DNA from: VRUE01 sp963817905
Lineage (GTDB): Bacteria; Actinomycetota; Thermoleophilia; Solirubrobacterales; 70-9
DNA: 64,000 nt
Assembly: GCA_963817905.1 (NCBI GenBank)
Contig: CAWFPS010000002.1
Span: 558,001-622,000, forward strand
Direction: 5' to 3'
A program made the position numbers and the translations under genes. Positions 1-8,194 of the stretch are shown piece after piece. Numbering within the stretch: position 1 is the stretch's first letter; every line of letters starts with the position of its first letter. The notes beneath the pieces are model-generated. The model had not been told where the DNA came from. It saw only the letters and a list, made by a program, of their open reading frames with translations, and did no database searches.

Positions 1-1
1 G

Positions 2-784
2 CGCCCGGCGAAGACGATCGAGGCGCGCGGCGTCAATCTCTTCTACGGCGACTTCCACGCGGTCGAGAACGTCAGCCTGACCGTCGAGCCGAACAAGGTG
101 ACCGCCCTGATCGGCTCCTCGGGCTGCGGCAAGACGACCTTCCTGCGCTCGCTCAACCGCATGCACGAGCTCACCGTGGGGGCCAGGGTGGAGGGGGAGA
201 TCACCCTTGACGGGCAGAGCATCTACGCGCCCGGGATCGACCCGGTCCAGGTGCGGCGCCTGATCGGCATGGTCTTCCAGGCGCCCAACCCGTTCCCGAC
301 GATGTCGATCTACGACAACGTCGCCGCCGGGCTCAACCTCAACTCCGGCCGGGTGAAGAAGTCGGTCAAGGACGAGGTGGTCGAGCGCTCGCTGCGCGGT
401 GCCCACCTCTGGAACGAGGTCAAGGACCGGCTCGACAGGCCCGGTTCCAGCCTCTCCGGCGGCCAGCAGCAGCGCCTCTGCATCGCCCGCGCGATCGCGG
501 TCGAGCCCGAGGTGCTGCTGATGGACGAGCCCTGCTCGGCGCTCGACCCGGTGGCGACCCTGGCGATCGAGGAGCTGATCGGCGAGCTGAAGAACAACTT
601 CACGATCGCGATCGTCACCCACAACATGCAGCAGGCCTCGCGGGCCAGCGACATCACCGCCTTCTTCAACCTCGAGGAGACCGGCAAGCCGGGCCGCCTG
701 GTCGAGATCGGGCCGACCGAGAAGATCTTCACCAGCCCGTCGCAGCAGGCGACCGAGGACTATGTCAGCGGGCGGTTCGGTTGA
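2..784 (+). CDS. pstB: Phosphate ABC transporter ATP-binding protein PstB (5' end outside window)
   Basis: ATPase of the high-affinity PstSCAB phosphate importer, acting on the inner face of the membrane. The frame is open from base 2, so the start lies just before the window; about 260 residues are visible, close to the full family length. Walker A (GSSGCGKTT), Q-loop (GMVFQAPNPFP), ABC signature (LSGGQQQRL), Walker B (LLMDEPCSALD) and the H-loop (VTHNMQQA) are all present. The phrase MVFQAPNPFPTMSIYDNV is typical of PstB rather than of other ABC ATPases. The stop overlaps the TTG start of phoU (TTGA), so the two are probably translationally coupled. Confidence 0.96.
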   Translation, partial: RPAKTIEARGVNLFYGDFHAVENVSLTVEPNKVTALIGSSGCGKTTFLRSLNRMHELTVGARVEGEITLDGQSIYAPGIDPVQVRRLIGMVFQAPNPFPTMSIYDNVAAGLNLNSGRVKKSVKDEVVERSLRGAHLWNEVKDRLDRPGSSLSGGQQQRLCIARAIAVEPEVLLMDEPCSALDPVATLAIEELIGELKNNFTIAIVTHNMQQASRASDITAFFNLEETGKPGRLVEIGPTEKIFTSPSQQATEDYVSGRFG

Positions 785-1473
785 GCATGCCGAACGGGAT
801 CAGGGTCGAATACCAGGAGGAGCTGGACCGGCTCGAGGCGAGTGCGCTGGGCGGTCTCGACCTGGTCAGCGCGGCGCTCAGCCGGACCATGGAAGCGGTC
901 GAGCACCAGGACGTCGAGCTGGCCCAGATCGTCGTCGCCGACGACGACCGGATCGACGGCCGCTACCTGGAGGTGCACCAGGCGCTGATCACCCTGCTCG
1001 CCACCCAGTCGCCGGTGGCAACCGACCTGCGGCTGATCTCCGCCCTTCTGCACGTGCTGAAGAACGTCGAGCGGATGGGCGACCAGTGCGTGAACATCTG
1101 CAAGATGATCCCGCTGACCGGCAACGAGCCGCCGGCCGACGAGGAGATGATCAAGCGGATCCTGACCATGGGCGGGCAGGCCAAGACCCTGATCAGCCAG
1201 GCGAAGCGGTCTTTCAACGATCGCGACATCGAACTGGCGCGGGACCTCGTCCGCCAGGACGACGTGGTCGACAACCTCAACCGCGAGTGCTTCCGGCTCG
1301 CCCTGGAGATCGGCGACGACGCCGACAAGCGCGAGTGGGCGATGACGATGCTGCTGGCGGCACGGGCGATCGAGCGGATCGGCGACAACGCGGTCGACAT
1401 CGGCGAGCAGGTCGCCTTCGTCGTCACCGGGCTCTTTCGGGAGTTCGAGGACGCCTCGCATCCGGCGGGGTAG
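781..1473 (+). CDS. phoU: Phosphate transport regulator PhoU
   Basis: PhoU links the Pst transporter to the phosphate two-component system and damps phosphate uptake. The 230-residue protein shows the usual two helical repeats: an N-terminal half starting RVEYQEELDRLEASAL and a second half with RSFNDRDIELARDLVRQDDVVD. The helical signatures ATDLRLISALLHVLKNVERMGDQ and RAIERIGDNAVDIGEQVAF carry the acidic residues that bind metal clusters in this family. A TTG start at 781 overlaps the pstB stop; an ATG at 787 is the alternative. The stop codon TAG runs directly into a 112-nt inverted repeat. Confidence 0.95.
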   Translation: MSMPNGIRVEYQEELDRLEASALGGLDLVSAALSRTMEAVEHQDVELAQIVVADDDRIDGRYLEVHQALITLLATQSPVATDLRLISALLHVLKNVERMGDQCVNICKMIPLTGNEPPADEEMIKRILTMGGQAKTLISQAKRSFNDRDIELARDLVRQDDVVDNLNRECFRLALEIGDDADKREWAMTMLLAARAIERIGDNAVDIGEQVAFVVTGLFREFEDASHPAG

Positions 1474-1584
1474 GCGGGTTCGGGTACCGCTGCCCGCTCA
1501 ACTTTTTCGGTGGAGCGGTTGGAGCCATTCGAGATTGAACTGCCGAAAAAGTACAAGCCGCGGGCAGCGGCACCCGAACCCGCC
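1473..1584 (+). repeat. Long palindromic element, subfamily E (copy 1)
   Basis: Inverted repeat of about 112 nt filling the gap between phoU and ppx. The outer arms (1473-1497 and 1560-1584) pair over about 25 nt with one mismatch. Inside them the left arm carries CTCAACTTTTTCGG and the right arm CCGAAAAAGTACAAGCCG. The first base of the element is the last base of the phoU stop. The inner core recurs in a second element at 41226-41338 whose outer arms are different. There is no T-run after the structure, so it is not a normal intrinsic terminator. Confidence 0.8.
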
Positions 1585-1652
1585 AGCCAGGCCGGGCGTG
1601 GCGAGCTGCGGTTGAGATCCGGGGCATCTGGGAACATGAGGAACGACGCTCC

Positions 1653-2561
1653 GTGACGCTCTGTGCCGCCATAGATATTGGTTCCAACACGACTCGTGTG
1701 CTCGTTGCTGAGCCCGTTCAGGGCCAGCTGAAGAAGGTGATGGAGCAGCGGGCTTATACGCGGATCAACAAGGCGTTGGACGCGGACGGGGCGATCGTGG
1801 GGGAGAAGGTCGCCGAGGTCTGCGAGGTGGTCGCGACCCAGGTGCGGCTGGCGAAAGAGCTCGGGGCCAAGGAGATTCGCGCCGTCGCCACGGCGGCGGT
1901 GCGAGAGGCGTCCAACAGCGAGGAGGTGGCCGCGGAGATCGGGGCGGCCGCGGGCATTGCGGTTGAGGTGCTGAGCGACGAGGAGGAGGGGAGACTCTCC
2001 TTCATCGGCGCCACCAAGACGCTCGGCCACCCGGTCGATGGCCCGATAGGCGTCGTCGACGTCGGCGGCGGCTCGACCGAGGTGATCCTCGGCACCGTCC
2101 CCGGCGGCGCCAGCGAGGTGCGCTCCTGGCGGGTCGGCTCCGGCGTTCTCGCCGACGAGCTGATCGCCTCCGATCCGCCCTCGGCGGCGGAGATTCGCAA
2201 GGTCCGCGACCGCATCGACGACATCTTCGCCGGGGTCGAGATCGAGCACCCCGCCCAGGCCGTCGCGGTCGGCGGCAGCGCCACCTCGCTGCGCCGCCTG
2301 GTCGGCGCCGTGCTCGAGTACGAGACCCTGGAGCGCGGCATCCGGGTGCTCTGCGGCGACCCGGCTGCCGATGTCGCGCGCCGCTTCGAGCTCGACCCCG
2401 AGCGGGTGCGCATCCTCACCACCGGCGTTCTGTTGCTGGAGAAGGTCTCCGAGCTGCTCGGCCAGCCGCTTCAGATAGGGAAGGGCGGGCTGCGCGAGGG
2501 CGTCGTACTCGACCTGCTCAACGGCAGTACCAACGGCTCTTCGCTGCGCCTCGTCGCTTAA
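1653..2561 (+). CDS. ppx: Exopolyphosphatase, Ppx/GppA family
   Basis: Releases orthophosphate from polyphosphate chain ends (or acts on pppGpp). The 302-residue protein has the actin-like ATPase fold: phosphate-1 loop AIDIGSNTTRVLVAE near residues 6-20, conserved AVREASN near residue 88, and the second phosphate loop GVVDVGGGSTEVILG near 130-145, followed by VGGSATSL. It is a short Ppx consisting of the two catalytic domains without the C-terminal HD-like extension of the E. coli enzyme. It starts with GTG. Its position after pstB-phoU and before CHAD genes and ppk supports a role in polyphosphate turnover. Confidence 0.9.
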   Translation: MTLCAAIDIGSNTTRVLVAEPVQGQLKKVMEQRAYTRINKALDADGAIVGEKVAEVCEVVATQVRLAKELGAKEIRAVATAAVREASNSEEVAAEIGAAAGIAVEVLSDEEEGRLSFIGATKTLGHPVDGPIGVVDVGGGSTEVILGTVPGGASEVRSWRVGSGVLADELIASDPPSAAEIRKVRDRIDDIFAGVEIEHPAQAVAVGGSATSLRRLVGAVLEYETLERGIRVLCGDPAADVARRFELDPERVRILTTGVLLLEKVSELLGQPLQIGKGGLREGVVLDLLNGSTNGSSLRLVA

Positions 2562-2600
2562 CCGCCGGGGTCGGTTGCGATCGTGGTCTAGCCTCGTTGC

Positions 2601-3113
2601 GTGGCATCTGCGCGCAAGGTCGAACTCGACTGCGGGGGGTCGTTTGCGGAGGCAGCTGCGCGCGCGGTCGCGGTCCGCTCGGAGGAGGTCTTCGCTCACG
2701 CCGAGGGCGTCCTCGAAATCGGCGAGGTCGAGCGGGTCCACGACATGCGGGTGGCGACGCGACGGCTGCGCGCCGCGCTGGAGATCTTCGCCCCCGCCTT
2801 CCCGCCCAAGCGCCACCGCAAGGCGCTGAAGAGGGTGAAGCGGCTGGCCGACGCGCTGGGCGAGCGCCGCGACGCGGACGTCGAGATCGCCCTGCTGGAG
2901 AGCCTGGCCAACCCAGGGCGCAGCGCTTTATCCCCCGACAACGGCGACTACGCGTTGCCCCCGCACGAGGAAGAGGCGCTGGCGCAGCTAACGGCCGAGG
3001 TCGGGCGGCGGCAACTTCAGGCGAACAGTGAGCTTGCGCCGTACGTCAGGCCAAAGCGACTGAAGAAGCTGCGGCGGCGGCTGAAGAAGCTGGTCAAGGC
3101 GGTCGGTTCGTGA
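2601..3113 (+). CDS. CHAD-domain protein, N-terminal half
   Basis: First of two adjacent genes that together look like one CHAD domain, a histidine-rich helical domain that binds polyphosphate. The 170-residue product carries the first CHAD helix pair with the signature VHDMRVATRRLRAALEIFAP, followed by KRHRKALKRVKRLADALG and the ERRDADVEIALLE segment. It ends in a strongly basic tail (RPKRLKKLRRRLKKLVKAVGS). The GTG start lies 6 nt after a −10-like TAGCCT (2589-2594), which suggests a leaderless transcript. The stop overlaps the next gene by 4 nt (GTGA). An ordinary CHAD protein would carry both halves in one chain. Confidence 0.8.
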   Translation: MASARKVELDCGGSFAEAAARAVAVRSEEVFAHAEGVLEIGEVERVHDMRVATRRLRAALEIFAPAFPPKRHRKALKRVKRLADALGERRDADVEIALLESLANPGRSALSPDNGDYALPPHEEEALAQLTAEVGRRQLQANSELAPYVRPKRLKKLRRRLKKLVKAVGS

Positions 3114-3541
3114 AGCCGCGCAAGGTCGAGGGGCTCGACCCGGAGGGTGCGCTGGGACCCAATATCGCCCGGATCGTCAACGTCCGCCTCGACGAGCTGC
3201 GCGGATTTGCCCCCGACGCCCTGGCGCCCGCCGCCAGCGAGTCCCAGCACAACATGCGGATCGCCGCCAAGCGCTTGCGCTACGTGCTCGAGCTCTTCGC
3301 CCCCTGCCTCGGCGAGGATGCCGAAGAGGCCCGTCGCGCCGCCAAGCGCCTGCAATCGACCCTCGGTGACCTCCACGACTGCGACCTGATGCTGGCCAAG
3401 GTCGGTCACATCGACTCGGTCGCCGCCCTCCTGCAGGCCCGCCGCGAACGCCTGTTCAACGATTTCGTCAAGCAATGGCAGGCCGAGGTAAGCCAAGCCA
3501 CCTGGTCCGCCGCGGAGCAACCCCCCAGCCTCCCCCGCTGA
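3110..3541 (+). CDS. CHAD-domain protein, C-terminal half
   Basis: Second CHAD half, 143 residues, translated by GTGA coupling from the preceding gene. It repeats the CHAD pattern with QHNMRIAAKRLRYVLELFAP, then RRAAKRLQSTLGDLHDCDLML and ARRERLFNDFVKQWQ, as expected for the second four-helix unit. The two halves probably fold together to make the basic polyphosphate-binding groove. This is either a genuinely split gene or one interrupted by a mutation; the clean GTG start, basic linker and 4-nt overlap favour a stable split. The stop lies inside the left arm of a palindrome. Confidence 0.78.
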   Translation: MKPRKVEGLDPEGALGPNIARIVNVRLDELRGFAPDALAPAASESQHNMRIAAKRLRYVLELFAPCLGEDAEEARRAAKRLQSTLGDLHDCDLMLAKVGHIDSVAALLQARRERLFNDFVKQWQAEVSQATWSAAEQPPSLPR

Positions 3542-3589
3542 CTTCGTCTTTTTCAGTGCAATAGGACGCATAAAGGCGAAGTCAGCGGG
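3534..3589 (+). repeat. Palindromic element at CHAD stop codon (subfamily F)
   Basis: 56-nt element with arms CCCGCTGACTTCG (3534-3546) and CGAAGTCAGCGGG (3577-3589), a perfect 13-nt pair. The stop codon of the upstream gene is part of the left arm. The centre has the TTTTT...CAATAGG...ATAAA arrangement shared with the elements at 34.1, 38.4 and 46.7 kb. Confidence 0.8.
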
Positions 3590-3695
3590 ATGGGTTACTG
3601 GATATTCACTTCGCATTTGCGGTTCGTTCACATGTTTTCCCTGCTCATCGCGAAATCTGGTGGGGACTGGATAGATACGAGCAGGGGAGACGCCG

Positions 3696-6035
3696 ATGAC
3701 TTCCCGAGTTGACATGCATTGCCACTCCACCGCCTCGCAGCTCTCGCGGCTGGGAGTTCAGCGTTCGCTGGGCCTGCCCGAGTGCGCGACGCCGCCTGAG
3801 GAGGTCTATGAGCTGGCCAAGCGGCGGGGGATGGACTTCGTCACGATCACCGACCACGACACGATCGATGGCTGTCTCGAGCTCGCCGGTCGCCCCGATT
3901 GCTTCGTCTCCGAGGAGCTGACCGCTCGCTTCGCCGGCGAGCCCCAGGCGGTTCATGTCCTCTGTTACGGGATCACCCCCGGAGACCACGAGTGGCTGCA
4001 GGCAAACGCCGGCGACGTTGAGGCCTGCGCCGCATACCTTGCCGAGAACGAGATTGCCTGCGCGCTGGCGCATCCGTTCTTCAACGTCGGCGAGCCGCTC
4101 ACCCCGCAGCACCGCCGCCGCCTCGCCGAGCTCTTCCCGACCTGGGAGGTGCGTAACGGCTCCCGCGCCGCCGAGCTCAACATGCCGGCGGCGATTTACG
4201 CCGAGACCCAGGGGAGCACCGGCATCGGCGGCTCCGACGACCATGCCGGCGTGGACATCGGCCGCACCTTCACCGAGGCGCCCGCGGCCGCCACGCCGGA
4301 AGAGTTTCTCGACCACCTCCGCACCGGCGACGCCGCCGCCGGTGGCGAACAGGGCAGCGCCGCCAAGTGGGCCCACGCCGCAATGGCCCTGGCGACCCGC
4401 GCCCTCGATCTCGCTTCCGGTGCGCCTTTTGTGGTCATGGACCACAAAAGGCGCACCGGAACGGTTGATCCGGCGGCGGTGTTGAAGATTTCGCAGCGTG
4501 TGATCGCCGAGGGGGCGGCGCGGGAGGGGAAGGTCGCTGCCGATATCGGGCCGGACGATGCTCGGGCGCTGCTCGAGGCCTGGCTGCGCTCGATCGACCT
4601 CGACCTGCGGGGCCGGGACCTGCTCGTCTACCTGCAGGCCGAGGACTTCTCCCACGCCGATCTCTACCGGCGTGCCCGTCGCACCCACGAGCGGCGCCTG
4701 CGGGGGGCGATCGCGGATGGTGCCGCGGCGGCCCGCGAAGGCAACGTGGCCGGGGCGTTCGGGGGGCTCTTCGAGGCGATGATCCCGGCGGTGCCCTACG
4801 CGCCGGCGACGACCTTCCTCGGTGCCGAGAAGGCGAAGCTGGCGAGCCGGTCGGCCGAGCGGCCGCGGATCGCTCTGATCGCCGACGGCATCGGCGCCAC
4901 CCACGGCGTCAGCGCGACGATCGAGAAGATCCGCGAGCTTGGCGTGCCCGGCTTCGAGATCGAGGTCGTCGGCACCGATGCCGGGGTCGACCGGCGCCTG
5001 CCCGCTGCGGCCGAGCTCGAAGTTCCTTTCTACGCCGGAATGAGCCTCGGTGTTCCCGGCCTGCCCGGCCTGGCGGAGACGCTTGCCGAGGGTCGCTACG
5101 ACGCCGTCCACGTCACCGCACCCGGCCCGGCCGGGATCGCCGCGACCTTGCTCAACCGGATCGCCGGCACACCGCTGCTCGCCAGCTACCACACCGAGCT
5201 CGCCACCTACGCGGGCCTGCGCAGCGGCGACGGCGACCTCGCGGCTCTGGCCAGGGCCGCGATGGGAGCTTTCTACGGCGCCCCGTCGCTGGTGCTCTCG
5301 CCGAGCCCCGCGGCGGACCGCTCGCTGCTCGATCTCGGCGTCGCGCCGGACCGCCTCGGCCGCTGGGAGCGCGGGGTCGACCTCACCCGCTTCGATCCGG
5401 CCAGGGCCGCGCGCGCCGATTTCCCCGGCGAGGTCAAGGTCCTCTACGCCGGCCGCCTCACCCGCGAGAAGGGCGTCGACCTGCTCGCCGAGAGCTTCCT
5501 GCGCGCCCGTGAGTCCGATCCGCGCCTGCACCTGCTGCTGGCCGGCGGCGGCCCCGAGGAAAGAGAGCTGCGCGCCCGGCTCGGCGAGCATGCGACATTC
5601 CTCGGCTGGCTCGAGGGCGACGACCTGGCGCGCGCCTACGCCAGCGCCGACATCTTCCTCTTCTGCTCGACCACCGACACCTACGGCCAGGTCGTGCTCG
5701 AGGCCGGTGCCAGCGGCGTCCCGGTCATCGCAGTCGCCGCAGGCGGCCCGGCCTCGCTGGTCGAGAACCGCCACACCGGGATGCTCTGCCAGGCCGACGC
5801 CGACCACATCTCCGGCACGGTCCTCCAGCTCGCCGCCTCGCCGCTGCTGCGCCGCCACCTCGGCGCCTCGGCCGCCCGCGCCGCCCGCGAGCGTTCCTGG
5901 CCCCGCACAATGAAGCAACTAGCCGAGGGCTACGCTCGCGTCCTACCCGCTTCCGCCACCGACGGGGCCGACGGGCCGATACGTCAAGGCAGCCTTGACG
6001 TATCGGCCCATCGGCCCCTTGGCCGCGCGGCTTGA
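3696..6035 (+). CDS. PHP-domain / GT4 glycosyltransferase fusion protein
   Basis: 779 residues. Residues 1-215 are a PHP phosphoesterase-like domain with metal-binding motifs DMHCHSTAS, TDHDT, AHPFF and GGSDDHAG. A helical linker follows, and from about residue 395 there is a GT-B fold glycosyltransferase of family 4: IALIADGIGATHGVS, the hinge segment VKVLYAGRLTREKGVDLL (about 580) and the EX7E-type nucleotide-sugar motif VLEAGASGVPVIAVAAGG (about 665). It probably transfers a sugar and carries a hydrolytic PHP partner; the substrate is unknown. The ATG at 3696 follows AGGGGAGA. Two palindromic elements lie inside the gene in frame: one in the linker (about residues 240-256) and one in the C-terminal tail (about 757-775). 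The link to polyphosphate rests only on gene order. Confidence 0.82.
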   Translation: MTSRVDMHCHSTASQLSRLGVQRSLGLPECATPPEEVYELAKRRGMDFVTITDHDTIDGCLELAGRPDCFVSEELTARFAGEPQAVHVLCYGITPGDHEWLQANAGDVEACAAYLAENEIACALAHPFFNVGEPLTPQHRRRLAELFPTWEVRNGSRAAELNMPAAIYAETQGSTGIGGSDDHAGVDIGRTFTEAPAAATPEEFLDHLRTGDAAAGGEQGSAAKWAHAAMALATRALDLASGAPFVVMDHKRRTGTVDPAAVLKISQRVIAEGAAREGKVAADIGPDDARALLEAWLRSIDLDLRGRDLLVYLQAEDFSHADLYRRARRTHERRLRGAIADGAAAAREGNVAGAFGGLFEAMIPAVPYAPATTFLGAEKAKLASRSAERPRIALIADGIGATHGVSATIEKIRELGVPGFEIEVVGTDAGVDRRLPAAAELEVPFYAGMSLGVPGLPGLAETLAEGRYDAVHVTAPGPAGIAATLLNRIAGTPLLASYHTELATYAGLRSGDGDLAALARAAMGAFYGAPSLVLSPSPAADRSLLDLGVAPDRLGRWERGVDLTRFDPARAARADFPGEVKVLYAGRLTREKGVDLLAESFLRARESDPRLHLLLAGGGPEERELRARLGEHATFLGWLEGDDLARAYASADIFLFCSTTDTYGQVVLEAGASGVPVIAVAAGGPASLVENRHTGMLCQADADHISGTVLQLAASPLLRRHLGASAARAARERSWPRTMKQLAEGYARVLPASATDGADGPIRQGSLDVSAHRPLGRAA
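4415..4461 (+). repeat. Perfect 47-nt palindrome inside a coding sequence (subfamily A, copy 1)
   Basis: Two perfect 22-nt arms (4415-4436 and 4440-4461) separated by ATG. Arms begin TTCCGGTGCGCCTTTT. The sequence recurs at 16921, 34081 and 38405. Here it lies inside the PHP-glycosyltransferase gene and is read through in frame as SGAPFVVMDHKRRTG in the linker between the two enzymatic domains, so the protein tolerates it. Confidence 0.88.
5964..6018 (+). repeat. Palindrome forming the C-terminal tail of a gene (subfamily C, copy 1)
   Basis: 27-nt arms (5964-5990, 5992-6018) around a single base with one mismatch. The inner arm GGGCCGATACGTCAAGG is repeated at 33141. It is translated in frame as the last part of the PHP-glycosyltransferase, after the natural end of the GT4 fold, and therefore seems to have extended the protein. 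Confidence 0.85.
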
Positions 6036-6068
6036 GCTTGGCCCGAGCGGTGGTGGGGCGCGAGTACG

Positions 6069-8159
6069 ATGATTGCCATCGACGATCCGGCGCTCTATAC
6101 AAACCGCGAGCTCTCCTGGCTCGACTTCAACCAGCGCGTGCTGGAACTCGCCGAGGACCCGGCGGTGCCGCTGCTGGAGCAGGTCCGCTTCTGCGCGATC
6201 TACGCTTCCAACCTCGACGAGTTCTTCATGGTCAGGGTGGCCGGGCTGTTCGACCAGCTCGACGCCGGCATCGACGCGCGCGGGCCGGACGGGCTGGGCC
6301 CTGGCGAGCAGATCGACGCGATTCAGGCCAAGGTGCTGGAGATGGACCGGCGGCTGCACGCCTGCTTCCAGGGCAAGCTCCGCCCGGCGATGGAGGAGGA
6401 TGGGATCCGGATCATCTCGCTCGACTCGGCCAGCGCCGCCGAGCGCGAGGAGATCGACGCCCGCTTCCACGAGCAGGTCTTCCCGGCCCTGACTCCGCTG
6501 GTGATCGGGCTCGGCCGGCCCTTTCCCTACATCTCCAACCTCTCGCTCAGCCTCGGCGTGCTGCTGCGCGATCCCGAGAGCGGTGGCGAGATCATCGCCC
6601 GGGTCAAGGTGCCGAAGGAGCTGCTCGGGCGCTTCCAGCCGGTCGGCGAGGGCGGCAAGACCTTCGTGCCGCTGGAGGATGTGATCGCGGCCAACCTCGA
6701 TGCCCTGTTCCCCGGTACCGAGGTCGTCGACTACGGCTACTTCCGGGTCACCCGCGACGCCGACTTCACGGTCTCCGACGAGGCCGACGACCTGCTCCAG
6801 GCGGTGCAGGACGAGATTCGCCGCCGCCGCTTCGGCGAGGTTGTGCGGCTCGAGATCGGCGCCGGGATGAACACGAAGCTGCGCCAGCAGCTGATCGACG
6901 CGCTGCGACTGGAGGACCGCGAGGTCTATGACGTCGACGGCCTGATCGACCTCGCCGACCTGACCGCGGTCGCCGACGTTCCCGGCCATGCCGAGCTGCG
7001 CTACTCGCCCTGGACGCCGGTCACCCAGCCGCGCCTGCTCGGCGAGGACGACGAGCCCTGCGACATGTTCGCCGCGATCCGCCAGGAAGACGTGCTCGTC
7101 CACCACCCGTACGAATCCTTCTCCAGCTCGGTCGAGCGCTTCGTCGAGCAGGCGGTCGCCGACCCCGACGTGCTGGCGATCAAGCAGACCGTGTACCGGA
7201 CCAGCGACGACTCGCCGCTGGTGCCCTCGCTGATCCGCGCCTCCGAACGCGGCAAGCAGGCGGTCTGCATGGTCGAGCTGAAGGCCCGCTTCGACGAGGA
7301 GGCCAACATCCACTGGGCCAAGTCGCTGGAGGAGTCCGGCGTCCATGTCGTCTACGGGATTCCCGGCCTGAAGACGCACGTCAAGGCGATCCTCGTCGCC
7401 CGCCGTGAGGGCGACCGGGTGCGCGAGTACGTCCACATCGGCACCGGCAACTACCACCCCAAGACGGCCCGCCTCTACACCGACTTCGGACTCTTCACCG
7501 CCGACGAGGGCATCGGCGCCGATGTCGCCGAGATGTTCAACTTCCTGACCGGCTACGGCCGCCCCGCCGAGTACCGCAAGGTGTTGGTCAGCCCGACGAC
7601 GATGCGCGAGCAGATCCTCAACGAGATCTCCTCGACCGTCGCCGCCCACAAGGCCGGCGAGGAGGCACGGATCGCGCTGAAGATGAACTCGCTCGTCGAC
7701 GCCTCCTGCATCCGGGCGCTGTACGAGGCATCGCAGGCGGGGGTGCGGGTCGATCTCAACGTGCGGGGGATCTGCTGCCTGCGCCCGGGCGTGCCGGGGG
7801 TCTCGGAGAACATCAAGGTGCTCTCGATCGTCGGCCGCTTCCTCGAGCACTCGCGCATCTACGCCTTCCAGCGCGGCGAGGAGACCCGCGTCCTGATGGG
7901 CTCCGCCGACCTGATGCCGCGCAACCTCGACAGCCGGGTCGAGCTCGTCACCCCGGTCGAAGATCCGACCCTGCGGGGCGAGCTGCTCGACGTGCTGGAG
8001 CGCTGCTTTGCCGACAACGCCAACTCCTGGGAGCTCGACGCGGAGGGGACCTGGACTCGGCTGGCGCCGGCCAACGGCCAGCGTCGCAGCGTCCAGGAGG
8101 AGCTGCGCGAGCGCCACGCCGCCCGCGCGGCCGAGCATCTCGCCGCGGTCGGCGGCTGA
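6069..8159 (+). CDS. ppk1: Polyphosphate kinase 1
   Basis: Makes polyphosphate reversibly from ATP. The 696-residue length is typical of PPK1. The N domain begins LYTNRELSWLDFNQRVLELA and includes SNLDEFFMVRVAG. The PLD-like catalytic half contains the signatures KQTVYRTSDDSPLV, EYVHIGTGNYHPKTARLY (phosphorylated-histidine region, about residue 455), FLEHSRIYAF (second catalytic histidine, about 592) and LMGSADLMPRNLDSRVEL. The ATG at 6069 lies within a TACGATG context with no clear Shine-Dalgarno. Flanked by ppx, CHAD genes and a PiT transporter, it forms the synthetic arm of a polyphosphate cycle. Confidence 0.97.
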   Translation: MIAIDDPALYTNRELSWLDFNQRVLELAEDPAVPLLEQVRFCAIYASNLDEFFMVRVAGLFDQLDAGIDARGPDGLGPGEQIDAIQAKVLEMDRRLHACFQGKLRPAMEEDGIRIISLDSASAAEREEIDARFHEQVFPALTPLVIGLGRPFPYISNLSLSLGVLLRDPESGGEIIARVKVPKELLGRFQPVGEGGKTFVPLEDVIAANLDALFPGTEVVDYGYFRVTRDADFTVSDEADDLLQAVQDEIRRRRFGEVVRLEIGAGMNTKLRQQLIDALRLEDREVYDVDGLIDLADLTAVADVPGHAELRYSPWTPVTQPRLLGEDDEPCDMFAAIRQEDVLVHHPYESFSSSVERFVEQAVADPDVLAIKQTVYRTSDDSPLVPSLIRASERGKQAVCMVELKARFDEEANIHWAKSLEESGVHVVYGIPGLKTHVKAILVARREGDRVREYVHIGTGNYHPKTARLYTDFGLFTADEGIGADVAEMFNFLTGYGRPAEYRKVLVSPTTMREQILNEISSTVAAHKAGEEARIALKMNSLVDASCIRALYEASQAGVRVDLNVRGICCLRPGVPGVSENIKVLSIVGRFLEHSRIYAFQRGEETRVLMGSADLMPRNLDSRVELVTPVEDPTLRGELLDVLERCFADNANSWELDAEGTWTRLAPANGQRRSVQEELRERHAARAAEHLAAVGG

Positions 8160-8194
8160 ACCCCGGCGCCCGGCTCCCTCAATAGGATTGCTAG

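Noticed and set aside
963..2816. Long minus-strand open frame opposite phoU, ppx and CHAD
   Set aside because: Third-position GC bias opens antisense frames in this genome; the translation is Arg/Gln/His-rich, has no motifs and opposes three well-supported genes.
3645..5918. Long minus-strand frame opposite the PHP-glycosyltransferase
   Set aside because: Antisense shadow; the plus-strand gene has clear PHP and GT4 motifs.
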